Part shown: piece after piece, positions 1-8,768 of the stretch
Position numbering within the stretch: position 1 is the stretch's first letter
How the letters are laid out: every line of letters begins with the position of its first letter
Source of the DNA: an uncultured Clostridia bacterium
Lineage (GTDB): Bacteria > Bacillota > Clostridia > Lachnospirales > Anaerotignaceae
Direction of reading: 5' to 3'
NCBI GenBank assembly: GCA_944383885.1
Contig: CALWRF010000013.1
Coordinates: 1 to 64,000 of the forward strand
Length of the DNA stretch: 64,000 bases
Program-made: the position numbers and the translations under genes
The notes under the pieces: model-generated
Databases searched by the model: none
What the model was told of the DNA's origin: nothing
The model's input: only the letters and a program-made list of their open reading frames with translations

Positions 1-17
1 AAGTTCCTCCTTTCTCC
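1..17 (-). promoter_or_regulatory. Ribosome binding site of a gene beyond the left edge
   Basis: Read on the minus strand this edge is GGAGAAAGGAGGAACTT, a very strong Shine-Dalgarno sequence pointing off the window. A minus-strand gene probably begins just left of base 1. Its coding sequence is not visible. Confidence 0.6.
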
Positions 18-32
18 GCCAAGATACAAAAA

Positions 33-60
33 TACCGCCCGTAGTCTCGTTTGGGCGGTA
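33..60 (-). terminator. Rho-independent terminator
   Basis: The arms TACCGCCC (33-40) and GGGCGGTA (53-60) form a perfect 8-bp stem with a 12-nt loop. On the minus strand the stem is followed by TTTTTG, so it ends minus-strand transcription, probably that of the two small genes at 342-795. It separates them from the gene implied by the ribosome site at the left edge. Confidence 0.7.
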
Positions 61-341
61 CTTTGTGTAAGATTGGCAGTCCATTATTAAGTTTTTTATT
101 ATGTTCCCTTTGTACACCGTTGCAAATAAATTTTCAGATAATTTTTATACAATAGAATTGAAATTATTATATGAAAGGCTATTAACGGTTTAGAAAAAAG
201 CTTTTATACTTTTATAACATATACGAGCCGCTTATTTAAGCAGTTTGAATTTTAAAAACTAAAAAAAAGGAAAAGCATAGCGGAAAGTATTGAATAGAAC
301 AAAAAATATATTTAAAACCAAAGTTTTTGTATTGACCGCTT

Positions 342-560
342 TTACCTGAACAAACAGTTTGCCGCCGCCGTACAGCCAGACAAAAATGCATTTTCCGTTT
401 TATTAATTATGGCTGTGTTAAGAAGCTCCTCACATTCCAAAAACTGCTCCTCTTTTAAATTGCTTTTCAAAAACACAATAAGCTTTAAATAATCCTTGTC
501 TTTTTCGTTTTCTGTATACTCTTTAGAAATAAAGTAAGAATTTAGAAGATTTTGATACAT
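342..560 (-). CDS. Small hypothetical protein
   Basis: A 72-residue protein I do not recognise. It is acidic and Lys-rich in the first half, mostly predicted helical, with no signal peptide, membrane segment or metal motif. The start is supported by AGGAACAG about 6 bases upstream of the ATG. It lies 19 bp downstream of the XRE regulator gene on the same strand, so the two are probably one transcript ending at the hairpin near base 33-60. It may be a small partner of that regulator, but this is only context. Confidence 0.55.
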   Translation of the reverse strand: MYQNLLNSYFISKEYTENEKDKDYLKLIVFLKSNLKEEQFLECEELLNTAIINKTENAFLSGCTAAANCLFR

Positions 561-579
561 AACCTGTTCCTTTCTGTTT

Positions 580-795
580 TTAATTTTTATCCACCCGCAA
601 AAGCTCCGAAACCGTGCTTCCTGTATACGCGGCTATCTTTTGCAGTGTGTCTAAACTTGGATTTGCTATTTCCCGTTCTATCAAGCTTAACTCCTCTATG
701 CTTATGCCAACGTTGGCAGCGAATTCAAACTGAGTTTCCTTATTAATTTTACGAAATTCTTTTAAATGCTTTGCCAACGCTTCTCTTTCAGGCAT
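580..795 (-). CDS. XRE-family helix-turn-helix regulator
   Basis: A 71-residue single-domain DNA-binding protein of the Cro/CI (HTH_3) type. The helix-turn-helix spans about residues 6-60: TQFEFAANVGIS and IEREIANPSLDTLQKIA carry the usual scaffold and recognition helices. I chose the ATG at 795 because AAAGGGG sits 8 bases upstream; the longer reading from 888 adds a hydrophobic stretch with no ribosome site and is probably untranslated. There is no sensor or dimerisation domain beyond the HTH. The 72-residue gene follows 19 bp downstream. Family is certain, regulated genes are unknown. Confidence 0.8.
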   Translation of the reverse strand: MPEREALAKHLKEFRKINKETQFEFAANVGISIEELSLIEREIANPSLDTLQKIAAYTGSTVSELLRVDKN

Positions 796-1449
796 ACTCT
801 TAACCCCTTTAGACAAGCATAGGCAAAAAAGCCCAAAAAGACCAAGTAATATAATACGGATTTTACATTTTCCAACAAAAATAAACAATAAATGTTAATT
901 AACGCAGAAAAATAACGTTTAAATTTCGTTTTGCCCAGTAAGGGTAATTCATTGGGCGGCATAATGGCTATTTAAAAACAGCGCTGCCTTTTCAGCATTT
1001 TTATGCGTATAAGCCGCCGCTTTTGAGTCTGTTTTAACTTATATAAATAAAGCGGCATAAACATTAATATTGTATATGCCACTTTTATTTATTGTTTTTA
1101 CTTTCTTCTATTTATGTTTTTTATTCTTAAAATAGAATTTACTATCATATTAAATTCCCAAAAGTACATCAAAGCAAAGAAACAGTCAAAAAATGTCAAT
1201 GCATTTATAATGGCAAATAAATATGTATAGTAAACAGGCACAATATAATGTTTGATATTAATATATAAACATATTCCGTAACATAAATTATGGATATCAT
1301 TTATTTTTTCGACTATTTTTCCGCGCTATCACTTATAATTTTTTTAACAGACGCCATATCAATAATATCCATGTTACCTGATTTTAATATTGTTTCCTAT
1401 AACAACCTTGTAAACAGCGCCTAAAACGCAGGCAGTTTTAAAAATATAT
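796..1449. other. AT-rich intergenic region, no gene seen
   Basis: About 650 bp between the XRE regulator and the M56 peptidase gene. Both neighbours are on the minus strand. I found no reading frame with a ribosome site, no structured RNA and no convincing terminator; a short AAAAC/GTTTT hairpin near 1434 is too weak to call. Confidence 0.5.
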
Positions 1450-2841
1450 TTAATGTGTGCATGGGTTCTCAGTAACTGTCTTTATTACATCGCCCTGCCA
1501 AATCAAACCGCAAACTGTGCATTCCTTGCCCTCGTAATATGTTGTTGTGCAAGAACCATCGCTGTTCTTTACATGATAGCTAAAAACAATATCAACTATA
1601 TTGTGAAGATGATTTGGCTCAGCATCGGCGTCAACAATAACGCTTGACTTGCTTCCATCACTGTAAATAATCTGATATGAAGATGCACTTTTGCTATCAA
1701 CAGAGAACTCTTTATAATTTCCAGTTTCAAAATCTATTTCATCAAAAATAATTCCAGCTGCTGCCATATCTGTGTTTTCAGAAGATACTTTTTTAAAATT
1801 TTCTAAATCATAAACCATGGATTTTTCCGAAAAAACCTGATTTACAACTCCGTCAGCCTCCTTTGCTATAGCGCTGCTTGTGAAAATTGAAGCAAGCGCC
1901 AATGAAGATACTAAAACCCTTCCTAAAAATCCTTTCTTTTCTCCGCTTTTCATAACTCTGTTAATCCTCCTTTGATAATTTTTTGTACTGCCGCTGAAGC
2001 CAGCTATATAATGTTGTTTTTCAAGCCCAAAATCCCTTTGGACCTCTAAAACCTTTATAATTAACCCGCCGTATTTTCTGCGGTCATAATTATCCAAGTC
2101 CTTCACTGCGTCCTCATCACATGCCATTTCTATCCAGTTTGATAGATTTTCCATAAGAAAATAAAACATCGGATTAAACCAGTTTAAGCAATTAAGAATT
2201 ATAATAAGCACTTTTCTTGGAACATCTTTGCGAACAGCATGACAAAACTCATGTCTTAATATAAATTCCGCTTCTTTTTCATCAAATATATTCAGCATAT
2301 ACGCTGGAATTATTATGTGTTTATTTATTAAGCCAACAGTGCATACAGTGTCCACTTTGTTGCTTACATCAATAAAAATTTTATCAACTTTATATTTTTT
2401 CTTAAGTTTTTCAAATGGCTTCTGCCATAAATCGCTTTCAACAGCAAAACTGCTTTTAACAATTTTAATCAGTTTTATGTATTTCACTATGTTAACTGTT
2501 AAAGAAATTACAGCGCCCAACAGCCAAATTAAATCAACATAGCTTATGGCAGCGCCCAAATAACTGTGTATAGAGGATATTATTCTGTCCGAGGCGGCTG
2601 TGTCATCAAAAATTATTACGTTGTAATTTGTAAACGCCGCCTCACTTCCGTCATATAATGACGTTGTGTAGTAAAAAGGTATAACAAAAGTGAACAAGGC
2701 AACAGTGTTTATAAAAACCATAAACCTTGCTGAAGTAAGCTTATAAACAATTTTCTCCAGCGGCAGATAAACAGCGCTGAATATAAGTCCGCTTATTGAA
2801 AGCAGCAAAACCATTATAAAGACCCTATTTATTATCAACAT
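1450..2841 (-). CDS. BlaR1/MecR1-type M56 membrane metallopeptidase (sensor)
   Basis: A 463-residue integral membrane zinc protease. Hydrophobic segments occur near residues 7-28, 39-57, 98-120, 211-230 and 306-325. The M56 zinc site is HEFCH at 197-201 with the downstream Glu in WIEMACDEDA (about 238). By analogy with BlaR1 it should be autoactivated by a signal and lead to cleavage of the BlaI partner encoded immediately upstream, whose reading frame it overlaps by 17 bp. The usual extracellular penicillin-binding domain is absent; after the last membrane helix there is only about 135 residues ending in a Cys/His-rich tail (H411, H413, C441, C444, C461, H463). The sensed signal is therefore probably not a beta-lactam. 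An alternative start at 2814 has a slightly better ribosome site. Confidence 0.85.
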   Translation of the reverse strand: MLIINRVFIMVLLLSISGLIFSAVYLPLEKIVYKLTSARFMVFINTVALFTFVIPFYYTTSLYDGSEAAFTNYNVIIFDDTAASDRIISSIHSYLGAAISYVDLIWLLGAVISLTVNIVKYIKLIKIVKSSFAVESDLWQKPFEKLKKKYKVDKIFIDVSNKVDTVCTVGLINKHIIIPAYMLNIFDEKEAEFILRHEFCHAVRKDVPRKVLIIILNCLNWFNPMFYFLMENLSNWIEMACDEDAVKDLDNYDRRKYGGLIIKVLEVQRDFGLEKQHYIAGFSGSTKNYQRRINRVMKSGEKKGFLGRVLVSSLALASIFTSSAIAKEADGVVNQVFSEKSMVYDLENFKKVSSENTDMAAAGIIFDEIDFETGNYKEFSVDSKSASSYQIIYSDGSKSSVIVDADAEPNHLHNIVDIVFSYHVKNSDGSCTTTYYEGKECTVCGLIWQGDVIKTVTENPCTH

Positions 2842-3208
2842 CTTTAAACCACTCTTTCAGGTCGTTAAGGTCTTTGCCGCTTAATTTGTCATCACTTGAA
2901 AATGCCGCCAGAAATTTTTTAAGAGAGCCGCCAAAGCTCTTGTTTACAAAGTTTTTAGCCTCTAAGCTTTCATATTCTTCTTTGCTTATCAGCGGACAGT
3001 AGTATAAAACATTTGATTTTTTTGACGATACTATAATTCCTTTTGTCTCAAGCCTTTTAAGAAATGTAGCCACTGTTTGATATGCCCAGTTTTCACCCTT
3101 CGAGTTTAAAATTGAAACCATATCCGAAATTGTAACCATTCTGTCACATTTCCAAATTTCGTCCATAACAAACTTTTCTGATTGTGAAATTTTAATATAT
3201 TTTTTCAT
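2825..3208 (-). CDS. BlaI/MecI/CopY-family repressor
   Basis: A 127-residue winged-helix repressor of the penicillinase-repressor family. The N-terminal HTH covers about residues 8-75 (SEKFVMDEIWKCDRMVTISD, TVATFLKRLETKGIIV) and a C-terminal helical dimerisation region follows. Family members bind TACA-N-TGTA palindromes as dimers and are inactivated by proteolysis near the middle (KNFVNKSF region here). It is translated just ahead of, and overlapping, the M56 peptidase gene, the normal arrangement. Two candidate operators lie 14-57 bp upstream of its start, so autorepression is likely. Confidence 0.9.
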   Translation of the reverse strand: MKKYIKISQSEKFVMDEIWKCDRMVTISDMVSILNSKGENWAYQTVATFLKRLETKGIIVSSKKSNVLYYCPLISKEEYESLEAKNFVNKSFGGSLKKFLAAFSSDDKLSGKDLNDLKEWFKDVDNK

Positions 3209-3221
3209 TTTTATACCTCAA

Positions 3222-3265
3222 ATTACTACCATTTGTAATAACACTATTTTATTACATATTGTAAT
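3222..3265. promoter_or_regulatory. Candidate BlaI-type operators
   Basis: ATTACATATTGTAAT (3251-3265) is a perfect odd palindrome with TACA/TGTA half-sites, as known for BlaI/MecI. A second, imperfect copy ATTACTACCATTTGTAAT occupies 3222-3239. Both lie between the blaI-like start at 3208 and the divergent XRE gene at 3389, so one repressor could control both directions. This is inferred from motif and position. Confidence 0.65.
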
Positions 3266-3388
3266 TTTTTGTCAATATGGCATTTTCATATATATTAAGG
3301 TGTATTATTATATTTTTACATCTTATTGGCAATAATACACATATTTTAGTTGTATTTTGATAAAATATCTCCAATGAGGTGTAGAGAT

Positions 3389-3748
3389 ATGGACTTAATA
3401 TGCGATAGATTAAAAAATCTAAGAGAAAAACATAACTTTAAACAAATTAATGTAGCCTCATGTCTTGGCATTACACAGCAAAACTACTCAAGATATGAAA
3501 GCGGCAAGCGGGAAATTCCAATAAGGCATTTACCTGCTTTAGCAAAACTTTACAATGTTTCTGTTGAGTATATTCTTGGCTTGTCAATGACCGAAAACGA
3601 CTTAACATCGTTATCAAACTGTGTATATAACGGAAAAACCCTTAAAGACATAATTGACGATATAAACTCGCTTAGTTCCGAAAATATATCGTCTTTGTTA
3701 ATATATATAGAATTTTTAAAGTTTAAACAGAACTCAAATAAAACATAA
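3389..3748 (+). CDS. XRE-family helix-turn-helix regulator
   Basis: A 119-residue DNA-binding protein. The HTH_3 domain spans about residues 5-62 with QINVASCLGITQQNYSRYES as the scaffold and recognition helices and the typical IPIRHLPALAKLYNVSVEYI tail. The C-terminal 55 residues are helical and unassigned, perhaps for dimerisation. I chose the ATG at 3389 because GAGGTG ends 7 bases before it; a TTG-initiated reading from 3350 would lack a ribosome site. It is divergent from the BlaI/M56 operon and could share its operator region. No downstream partner gene is on the same strand. Confidence 0.85.
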   Translation: MDLICDRLKNLREKHNFKQINVASCLGITQQNYSRYESGKREIPIRHLPALAKLYNVSVEYILGLSMTENDLTSLSNCVYNGKTLKDIIDDINSLSSENISSLLIYIEFLKFKQNSNKT

Positions 3749-3965
3749 TAAATATTTTCGCCTTAAAATACCTGTTTAAAGCCGATAAAAATTCTATAAT
3801 TTAATTTTTATGTCATTTCAAAAAATATGCTGCTTCCTTATTTAAAATTTTTATGGTTCCTAAAGCCTGCGTTTATCTAACTGGCAGTGGTATTTTGTGT
3901 TATTTCGTTTTTCTTTATATAAGCTACAACGCACTAAACTGCGGCTGTATGCCATCACAATAAAA

Positions 3966-3995
3966 AGGCTGTAAAATTTAAAAATTTCACAGCCT
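3966..3995 (-). terminator. Terminator of the spore protein gene
   Basis: AGGCTGT and ACAGCCT frame a 30-bp hairpin extended by AAATTT/AAATTT pairing. On the minus strand it is followed by TTTTTA. It lies 37 bp beyond the stop of the SASP gene. Confidence 0.75.
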
Positions 3996-4032
3996 AAATA
4001 AATAACATATACAAAATCAGACTTTCTTGTTG

Positions 4033-4302
4033 TTATATAGCTACACAATAACTATATGTAACTGCGTATGCATGACCATCACAGCTGCGCAGATTTCTTA
4101 AAAACTCTTTGTTCCGTTCGGGATATATGTTTTTAACCATATATCCGCCAACATAGCCGTTCTGGGCTGATGTGAGGTCACCATTATAACCGTCTTTAAG
4201 CGGTACGCCTATTTCGTTTGCTACTTCATATTTAAACTTGTTCATAGCTCCCTTAGCTTCCGGCACGTTTACTTTATTTCCTGTTTTTGAACTCTGTGAC
4301 AT
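4033..4302 (-). CDS. Alpha/beta-type small acid-soluble spore protein
   Basis: An 89-residue spore DNA-binding protein. The family signatures NKFKYEVANEIGVPL (about 21-35) and NGYVGGYMVK (48-57) are clear. In spores these proteins coat DNA, shift it toward the A-form and protect it from UV and chemical damage, and they are degraded by the GPR protease during germination. The C-terminal extension after GGYMVK (about 30 residues ending in TYSYCVAI) is longer than in typical members. The gene is monocistronic with its own terminator and is presumably expressed in the forespore under SigG. It is direct evidence for a spore-forming host. Confidence 0.92.
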   Translation of the reverse strand: MSQSSKTGNKVNVPEAKGAMNKFKYEVANEIGVPLKDGYNGDLTSAQNGYVGGYMVKNIYPERNKEFLRNLRSCDGHAYAVTYSYCVAI

Positions 4303-4444
4303 TTTAAATGCCCTCCTTTTTAAATAAAAATTTTATTTAATCGGTGTTACAGGAATAGTATGTGTATGTCGTTTTTTATTATCCCGGCAATTTTTGGGCA
4401 GCTTTATAAAAAATTTTGGTATATATGGAAAACATATTTTTACA

Positions 4445-5611
4445 CTATATATTATACAGCTCTGAGATTTTTATGGCGGTTGAAAAAACTATTTTCCCAT
4501 CAAGAGTCATAGGATTTATATCTGTTATCTCCTTAATTCTATTAAGCTTATTATTTACGGTATTTCTGTGTACGAAAAATTTATTTGCAACTGTCTGCAC
4601 ATTTCCGTCGCAGTAAATATAGTTTTTAATATACTCCGTTAAATCTGTATTATTTTCCCTGTCGTATTGGGTAAGCCTGCCTAATGTTTCGTTATAAACA
4701 TCTTTTAATATAGACATATCGCTGACCTCCGAGAGTATTTTATACATACCCATTTTATCGTAATACAGAACATGTATTTCATTTCTCAAAGCAACATTCA
4801 TAAGCGGTAAAAGGCGCTTAAAATTAACCGAAAGCTTATATATGCTCTCGCTGCGTCCCACGCATATAAAAGATTTGCAGTTGTAGAACCTTATATTTAA
4901 GCTGTCGTTAAGGTATTTAACAAAATTATCCAAATTATCCTTATTTGCATCTACGGCAATTAATGTTACTATTCTGTTATACAGAAAAGATACTATTATA
5001 TTTTCTGTTTCATCAGCCGCCCTTTCGCAGCACATTTTTACACTTTTTAAAAACATGTGATGGTCATTTTCATGCACAGCGTCTACTTTAACAATTACAG
5101 GACAGTATGTTTCCTCGCCGGAAAAGCCGTAAGAAGACAGTTTATTAAGCTGGTTTGATAAATTTTCGGTATTGAATATAATGCTCTGCATAAGCTCTGA
5201 AACACTTAAATTTTTTGTTTCCTCACGCATTAAAGCCTGTATTATATCCTTTGCCACATCGCTCATAAGCACATCCCACGGTATGGTATAAAGCGGAATG
5301 TTAACCTCATCACAGTAATTCCTAAGTTCTTTCGGTATCTCTTTTATATATTTCCCTATGTTTACAAAAAGTGCACTTACCTTAACTTTGTGCAGATTTT
5401 TAGCGAAATTTAAAATTTCGTCTTCGCTTTCAATATTCATTCCGGAAGTAAGTATTATACGGTTTGTATTTTTAAATTTTTCTGTATCATAGTCCTCTAC
5501 AACCGAAACCCAGCTTATGTCAGTATTGTAAATTCCCTTTTTTCCTGCCACAAGACGAATTCTGTAATATGGCGGCAGATTATTAACTATTTGTTCAACA
5601 CTAATAGGCAA
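4445..5611 (-). CDS. PucR-family transcriptional regulator
   Basis: A 388-residue regulator. Residues 1-125 match the PucR N-terminal (purine catabolism regulator-like) domain (VEQIVNNLPPYYRIRLVAGK, then a SWVSVVEDYDTEKF segment). The last 65 residues carry the PucR C-terminal HTH_30 domain: YCDGNVQTVANKFFVHRNTV and NNKLNRIKEITDINP. Such proteins usually activate adjacent catabolic genes for purine- or amino-acid-related compounds. It is divergent from the cluster starting at 6031, so it probably controls that cluster (inference). A minus-strand TATAAT at 5660-5665 with TTTATT 17 bp upstream is a possible promoter. Confidence 0.85.
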   Translation of the reverse strand: MPISVEQIVNNLPPYYRIRLVAGKKGIYNTDISWVSVVEDYDTEKFKNTNRIILTSGMNIESEDEILNFAKNLHKVKVSALFVNIGKYIKEIPKELRNYCDEVNIPLYTIPWDVLMSDVAKDIIQALMREETKNLSVSELMQSIIFNTENLSNQLNKLSSYGFSGEETYCPVIVKVDAVHENDHHMFLKSVKMCCERAADETENIIVSFLYNRIVTLIAVDANKDNLDNFVKYLNDSLNIRFYNCKSFICVGRSESIYKLSVNFKRLLPLMNVALRNEIHVLYYDKMGMYKILSEVSDMSILKDVYNETLGRLTQYDRENNTDLTEYIKNYIYCDGNVQTVANKFFVHRNTVNNKLNRIKEITDINPMTLDGKIVFSTAIKISELYNI

Positions 5612-6030
5612 CTACACTACCTTCTTCCTGTTATACTAAAAAAAATCATATAATTAAGTATTATAACACTTATTATTTGTCAAATAAATAAAATTTTATA
5701 TTGCGGTAAAAATTTGTATTTGTTCACATGCACAATATAATTGCGACGTTTTGCTGTATTATTTCAGCTTGTTCTATATTAAAATCAATAATATAAAATA
5801 CAAATTAAATTTAAAAGCATTATACACAATCCAAACTTATGTTTTATTAATCTAAGTGCTTTATCAGCACAACGCCCTAAGCGCAGAATTTTAAATTCAG
5901 CGGAAATACATATTGTGTCATACACCGGAAATATTAATTGTATTTTAAAAAAGCTAAACCGAAATATTGCAGCTTAGAAACATTGCTGCTTATAAAAATA
6001 TAATGCATTTTTGAAGGGAGTGTCTTTTTA
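5612..6030. other. Divergent control region between PucR gene and its likely target cluster
   Basis: About 420 bp of AT-rich DNA without a reading frame. It must contain promoters for both directions. A plus-strand TATAAT occurs at 5999-6004 but without a good -35 element, which fits an activator-dependent promoter. I saw no strong long palindrome that could be named as the PucR site. Confidence 0.45.
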
Positions 6031-6408
6031 ATGAAATTAATGCATACAAGATTACCGGACTTTTACACAAAAATCGAGGCTGCCGCTAAACAGAACGACC
6101 CTGACATGGGCTTTTCAGTAAGCGGACTTGAAAACATTAAAACAGCAAAACTTGCTTCCCTAAGAGTAGGTCGTGTTGAGGATGAAATAACAGAAATAAT
6201 AGAGGATAAAGACATAAAAAAGGTTGAGGTAGTCCTTACAACCGAAAATCCTGAAACACTCTACACAGTTGTTATTAAGGGTATAGAAGAAGACGGCACA
6301 TGCAAAAAAGTTATACTTGAAAACATGATGCTTTCAGCCCCTACAGTTGAAACTCATCTTTTCGGAGTAAAAGAAATCATCGACCGCCGCGCTAATATTA
6401 AAAAATAA
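6031..6408 (+). CDS. Unrecognised small protein, first gene of PucR-linked cluster
   Basis: A 125-residue soluble protein I do not recognise. It has no signal peptide, membrane segment, Cys pair or nucleotide-binding motif. The second half alternates short strands and charged turns (KKVEVVLTTENPETLYTVVI), suggesting a small alpha/beta fold. The start follows GAAGGGAGTG about 10 bases upstream. It is separated by only 17 bp from the next gene, so the two products probably act together, perhaps as subunits. It is the first gene downstream of the divergent PucR regulator. Confidence 0.7.
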   Translation: MKLMHTRLPDFYTKIEAAAKQNDPDMGFSVSGLENIKTAKLASLRVGRVEDEITEIIEDKDIKKVEVVLTTENPETLYTVVIKGIEEDGTCKKVILENMMLSAPTVETHLFGVKEIIDRRANIKK

Positions 6409-6425
6409 CAAAGGGGGACACCGCT

Positions 6426-7466
6426 GTGAAACTTAAATATCGTATTATTCCTCAGGGCGCCGCAGACAATATGGTGCCGTTAAACTGGGTATTTATTGAC
6501 AAAAAAGACGTTAAAGAATGCGGTTTAACAGACCTTGAAGCATGCTACGCAATAGGCAAGGCTCTTGGAGATGACTGTGCCGCAGTTGACATTATTGATA
6601 TGGACGCCGTAACTGTTACAAGCGACGGTATTATGGCGCCGGGCGCCGTTGTAGGCGTTGCATCAGTTGACCACGGGCTGATTAACCAAAATTACGGCTA
6701 TCTCAATATAAGCCCTCTTCCATATTCAGACCAGATGATAAAAGAAGAGCCTCACATGAAACAGTGGCTTATGGACGAATATAAAGGCAGACCTTTACAC
6801 AGAGGTCCAAGCGCAGAAGACAGAGGCAACAGAGGACCTAACAACGAAAATATGACTATGACAGGCCGTATTGCCAACAACAACTGCGGTTCTGAAGTTA
6901 TGAACATGGTTGAAATGACAGAAATCCTTGCGCCTTATTTCGGCATACACGAAATTATGACAGACGGCGAAGTTATTATAGGTATAGCCGGTCCAGTTGT
7001 ATCAGTAGGCATAGGCATGGTTGTAAGCGAAAGACACGGCAGAATTTTCGGCGGCAAGAACTTAGGCGCTTACCGTGCCGGAATGTCAGCCCACAACTCC
7101 GGTAAATACGCAAAAACAGTAAAACAGGATTACCCGGCAATTGCCGCGCCAAAGAGCGTTCTGGCTGAGCATACTCTCCGCGCATTTGACATTGGTCTTG
7201 TAGCTGGGCGCGATATAGGCTGCTCTCCTGCCGTACTCTGCCTTGCAAAGGCATACGGCAAGCCTATTGACCTTGACAATATTACTTCACGCGCCTGGAT
7301 AGAGCTTGAAAGCGTTGGAATTACAAGAGAAAAACTTGAAGCGCCTTCAAATCCTATGACACGTGAAGAAGTAATAGCGCATGCCGATGAAATTATTCCT
7401 GGCATGGATGGCGCTAAAAAATATGCCGTTTCTGATATATGCGAAATCAGATACGCTGAAATTTAA
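6426..7466 (+). CDS. Unrecognised 346-residue protein, possible enzyme
   Basis: A conserved-looking soluble protein I cannot assign. Features: Gly-rich stretches such as GPVVSVGIGMVVSERHGRIF (about 190-209), a GRIANNNCGSE segment near 145, and several His and acidic residues that could form an active site (DHGLINQNYGY, HEIMTDGEV, EHTLRAFDIGL). There is no Rossmann or P-loop signature and no signal peptide. It begins with GTG after AAAGGGGGACACCGCT. It is coupled to the 125-residue gene upstream and followed by an M20 amidohydrolase and a LarA-like protein, so a role in breakdown or isomerisation of an amino- or hydroxy-acid derivative is plausible but unproven. Confidence 0.75.
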   Translation: MKLKYRIIPQGAADNMVPLNWVFIDKKDVKECGLTDLEACYAIGKALGDDCAAVDIIDMDAVTVTSDGIMAPGAVVGVASVDHGLINQNYGYLNISPLPYSDQMIKEEPHMKQWLMDEYKGRPLHRGPSAEDRGNRGPNNENMTMTGRIANNNCGSEVMNMVEMTEILAPYFGIHEIMTDGEVIIGIAGPVVSVGIGMVVSERHGRIFGGKNLGAYRAGMSAHNSGKYAKTVKQDYPAIAAPKSVLAEHTLRAFDIGLVAGRDIGCSPAVLCLAKAYGKPIDLDNITSRAWIELESVGITREKLEAPSNPMTREEVIAHADEIIPGMDGAKKYAVSDICEIRYAEI

Positions 7467-7500
7467 TTACGGCTCTAACAGCTTTACTCTCTTTCTTATT

Positions 7501-7529
7501 TCAGGCTCTTGACTTTAACAAGGGCCTGA
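7501..7529 (+). other. Intercistronic hairpin
   Basis: TCAGGC-CTT and AAG-GCCTGA pair across an 8-9 nt loop 34 bp after the previous stop codon. No run of T follows, so it could be a partial terminator or an mRNA processing/stability element that lowers expression of the M20 gene relative to the two upstream genes. Confidence 0.45.
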
Positions 7530-7574
7530 TTAATTAATGTAAATACAGGCTTGTTAAAATAAAAGGAGAAAAAA

Positions 7575-8768
7575 GTGACAGACAGGGAAAAAATTATTGA
7601 ATACATAGATAATAATCGTGATGAACTTGTTAGGATAGCTTCCGGGCTTATAAGTGTGCCTTCTGTATCAGGCAGGGAAAACTCCAACGAGATGTATGAT
7701 AAAGAGGCGGATTTTTTAATCTCAGAATTTGCAAAATTCGGTATTGAGGCAAAGAAATATTCACACTCTCCAGGCGGCTCAAACCTTGTAGCTGAATATA
7801 CAGGCACAGGCGGCGGAAAAACCCTCGCTATGGGCGGTCATTACGATGTTGTAGCTGCTGATGAAACCACATGGGAAACAGAAGGCGGCTTTGTGCCTAC
7901 GGTAAAAGACGGCAATCTCATAGGCCGCGGCGCGGCGGACATGAAAGGCGGACTTGCCTGCTGCTTTATGGCATTAAAAGCTCTTAAAGAATGCGGTATT
8001 AAACTAAAAGGCAATGTGCAGTTTGTAGCAACAGTTGATGAAGAGATAGGCAGTCCTTACGGCATGAGCTATCTTGCCGAAAACAAAATTATATCTCCTG
8101 ACTTCTTCATAAACGCCGAGCAGACAGAAATGAAGGTAGTAGTGGCATACAAAGGCTGCGCGTGGATGGAAATAAAAGTAAAAGGTGTTACAGCCCATGG
8201 AAGCAAACCTCACCTTGGTGTAAACGCGGTTGTAAATGCCGCTAAACTTATATACATGATAGATAAAAAAGGTGTTGACTTTACGCCTGACCCCCTCCTT
8301 GGAAACGGCTCGCTTAATATAGGCACAATAGAAGGCGGAACGGGAATTAATATTGTCCCTGACGAATGTGTATTTAAAATTGACGGAAGGCTTGTTCCAG
8401 GGCAGACATACGACGGGGTTATAGGCGCCATAAGGGATATGATTTCTGAGCTTAAAGCCCAAGACCCTGCATTTGATGCTGAAGTCGATTTCTGCGCCCG
8501 CACATCAAACGCTGTCCATATTCCAGAGGACAGCCCGCTTGTTAAGGCTCTTTTGGAAAACTCGAAAATCGCTACAGGAAAAGAAGCTGATTTAAGCGGT
8601 TTTATAGCACAGGGCGACAATTATTTCTTTAATAAAAATGGAATTCCTGCAATAATGTTCGGACCGGGAACCCTTGACTGCATACATAAAGCCAACGAAT
8701 GGGTAAAAATTGACGAGCTTGTAGAAGCAGCTAAAATTTATGCCCTTACAGCTTTAAGCGTCTGCTGA
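7575..8768 (+). CDS. M20-family metallo-amidohydrolase (ArgE/DapE/YgeY type)
   Basis: A 397-residue cytosolic zinc hydrolase. The metal and catalytic residues of M20 are present in order: GGHYDVV (about 87-93), GRGAADMKGG (about 116-125), the catalytic pair in VDEEIGS (about 154-160), and the C-terminal CIHKANEW His (about 378). The dimerisation insert with VTAHGSKPH supplies the bridging His. Substrates in this family are N-acyl- or N-carbamoyl-amino acids or dipeptides. It starts with GTG behind AAAAGGAGAA. It lies in the PucR-linked cluster, suggesting it removes an acyl or carbamoyl group there (inference). Confidence 0.88.
   Translation: MTDREKIIEYIDNNRDELVRIASGLISVPSVSGRENSNEMYDKEADFLISEFAKFGIEAKKYSHSPGGSNLVAEYTGTGGGKTLAMGGHYDVVAADETTWETEGGFVPTVKDGNLIGRGAADMKGGLACCFMALKALKECGIKLKGNVQFVATVDEEIGSPYGMSYLAENKIISPDFFINAEQTEMKVVVAYKGCAWMEIKVKGVTAHGSKPHLGVNAVVNAAKLIYMIDKKGVDFTPDPLLGNGSLNIGTIEGGTGINIVPDECVFKIDGRLVPGQTYDGVIGAIRDMISELKAQDPAFDAEVDFCARTSNAVHIPEDSPLVKALLENSKIATGKEADLSGFIAQGDNYFFNKNGIPAIMFGPGTLDCIHKANEWVKIDELVEAAKIYALTALSVC

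Noticed and set aside
762..962. Minus-strand frame covering the upstream part of the first XRE gene
   Set aside because: It overlaps the better-supported regulator in another frame and has no ribosome site.
1450..2841. Calling the M56 protein a beta-lactam resistance sensor BlaR1
   Set aside because: No penicillin-binding SxxK/SxN/KTG domain is present after the membrane helices and no beta-lactamase gene is near.
3860..4048. Short minus-strand frame downstream of the spore protein
   Set aside because: It contains the SASP terminator hairpin, overlaps the SASP end and shows no family features.
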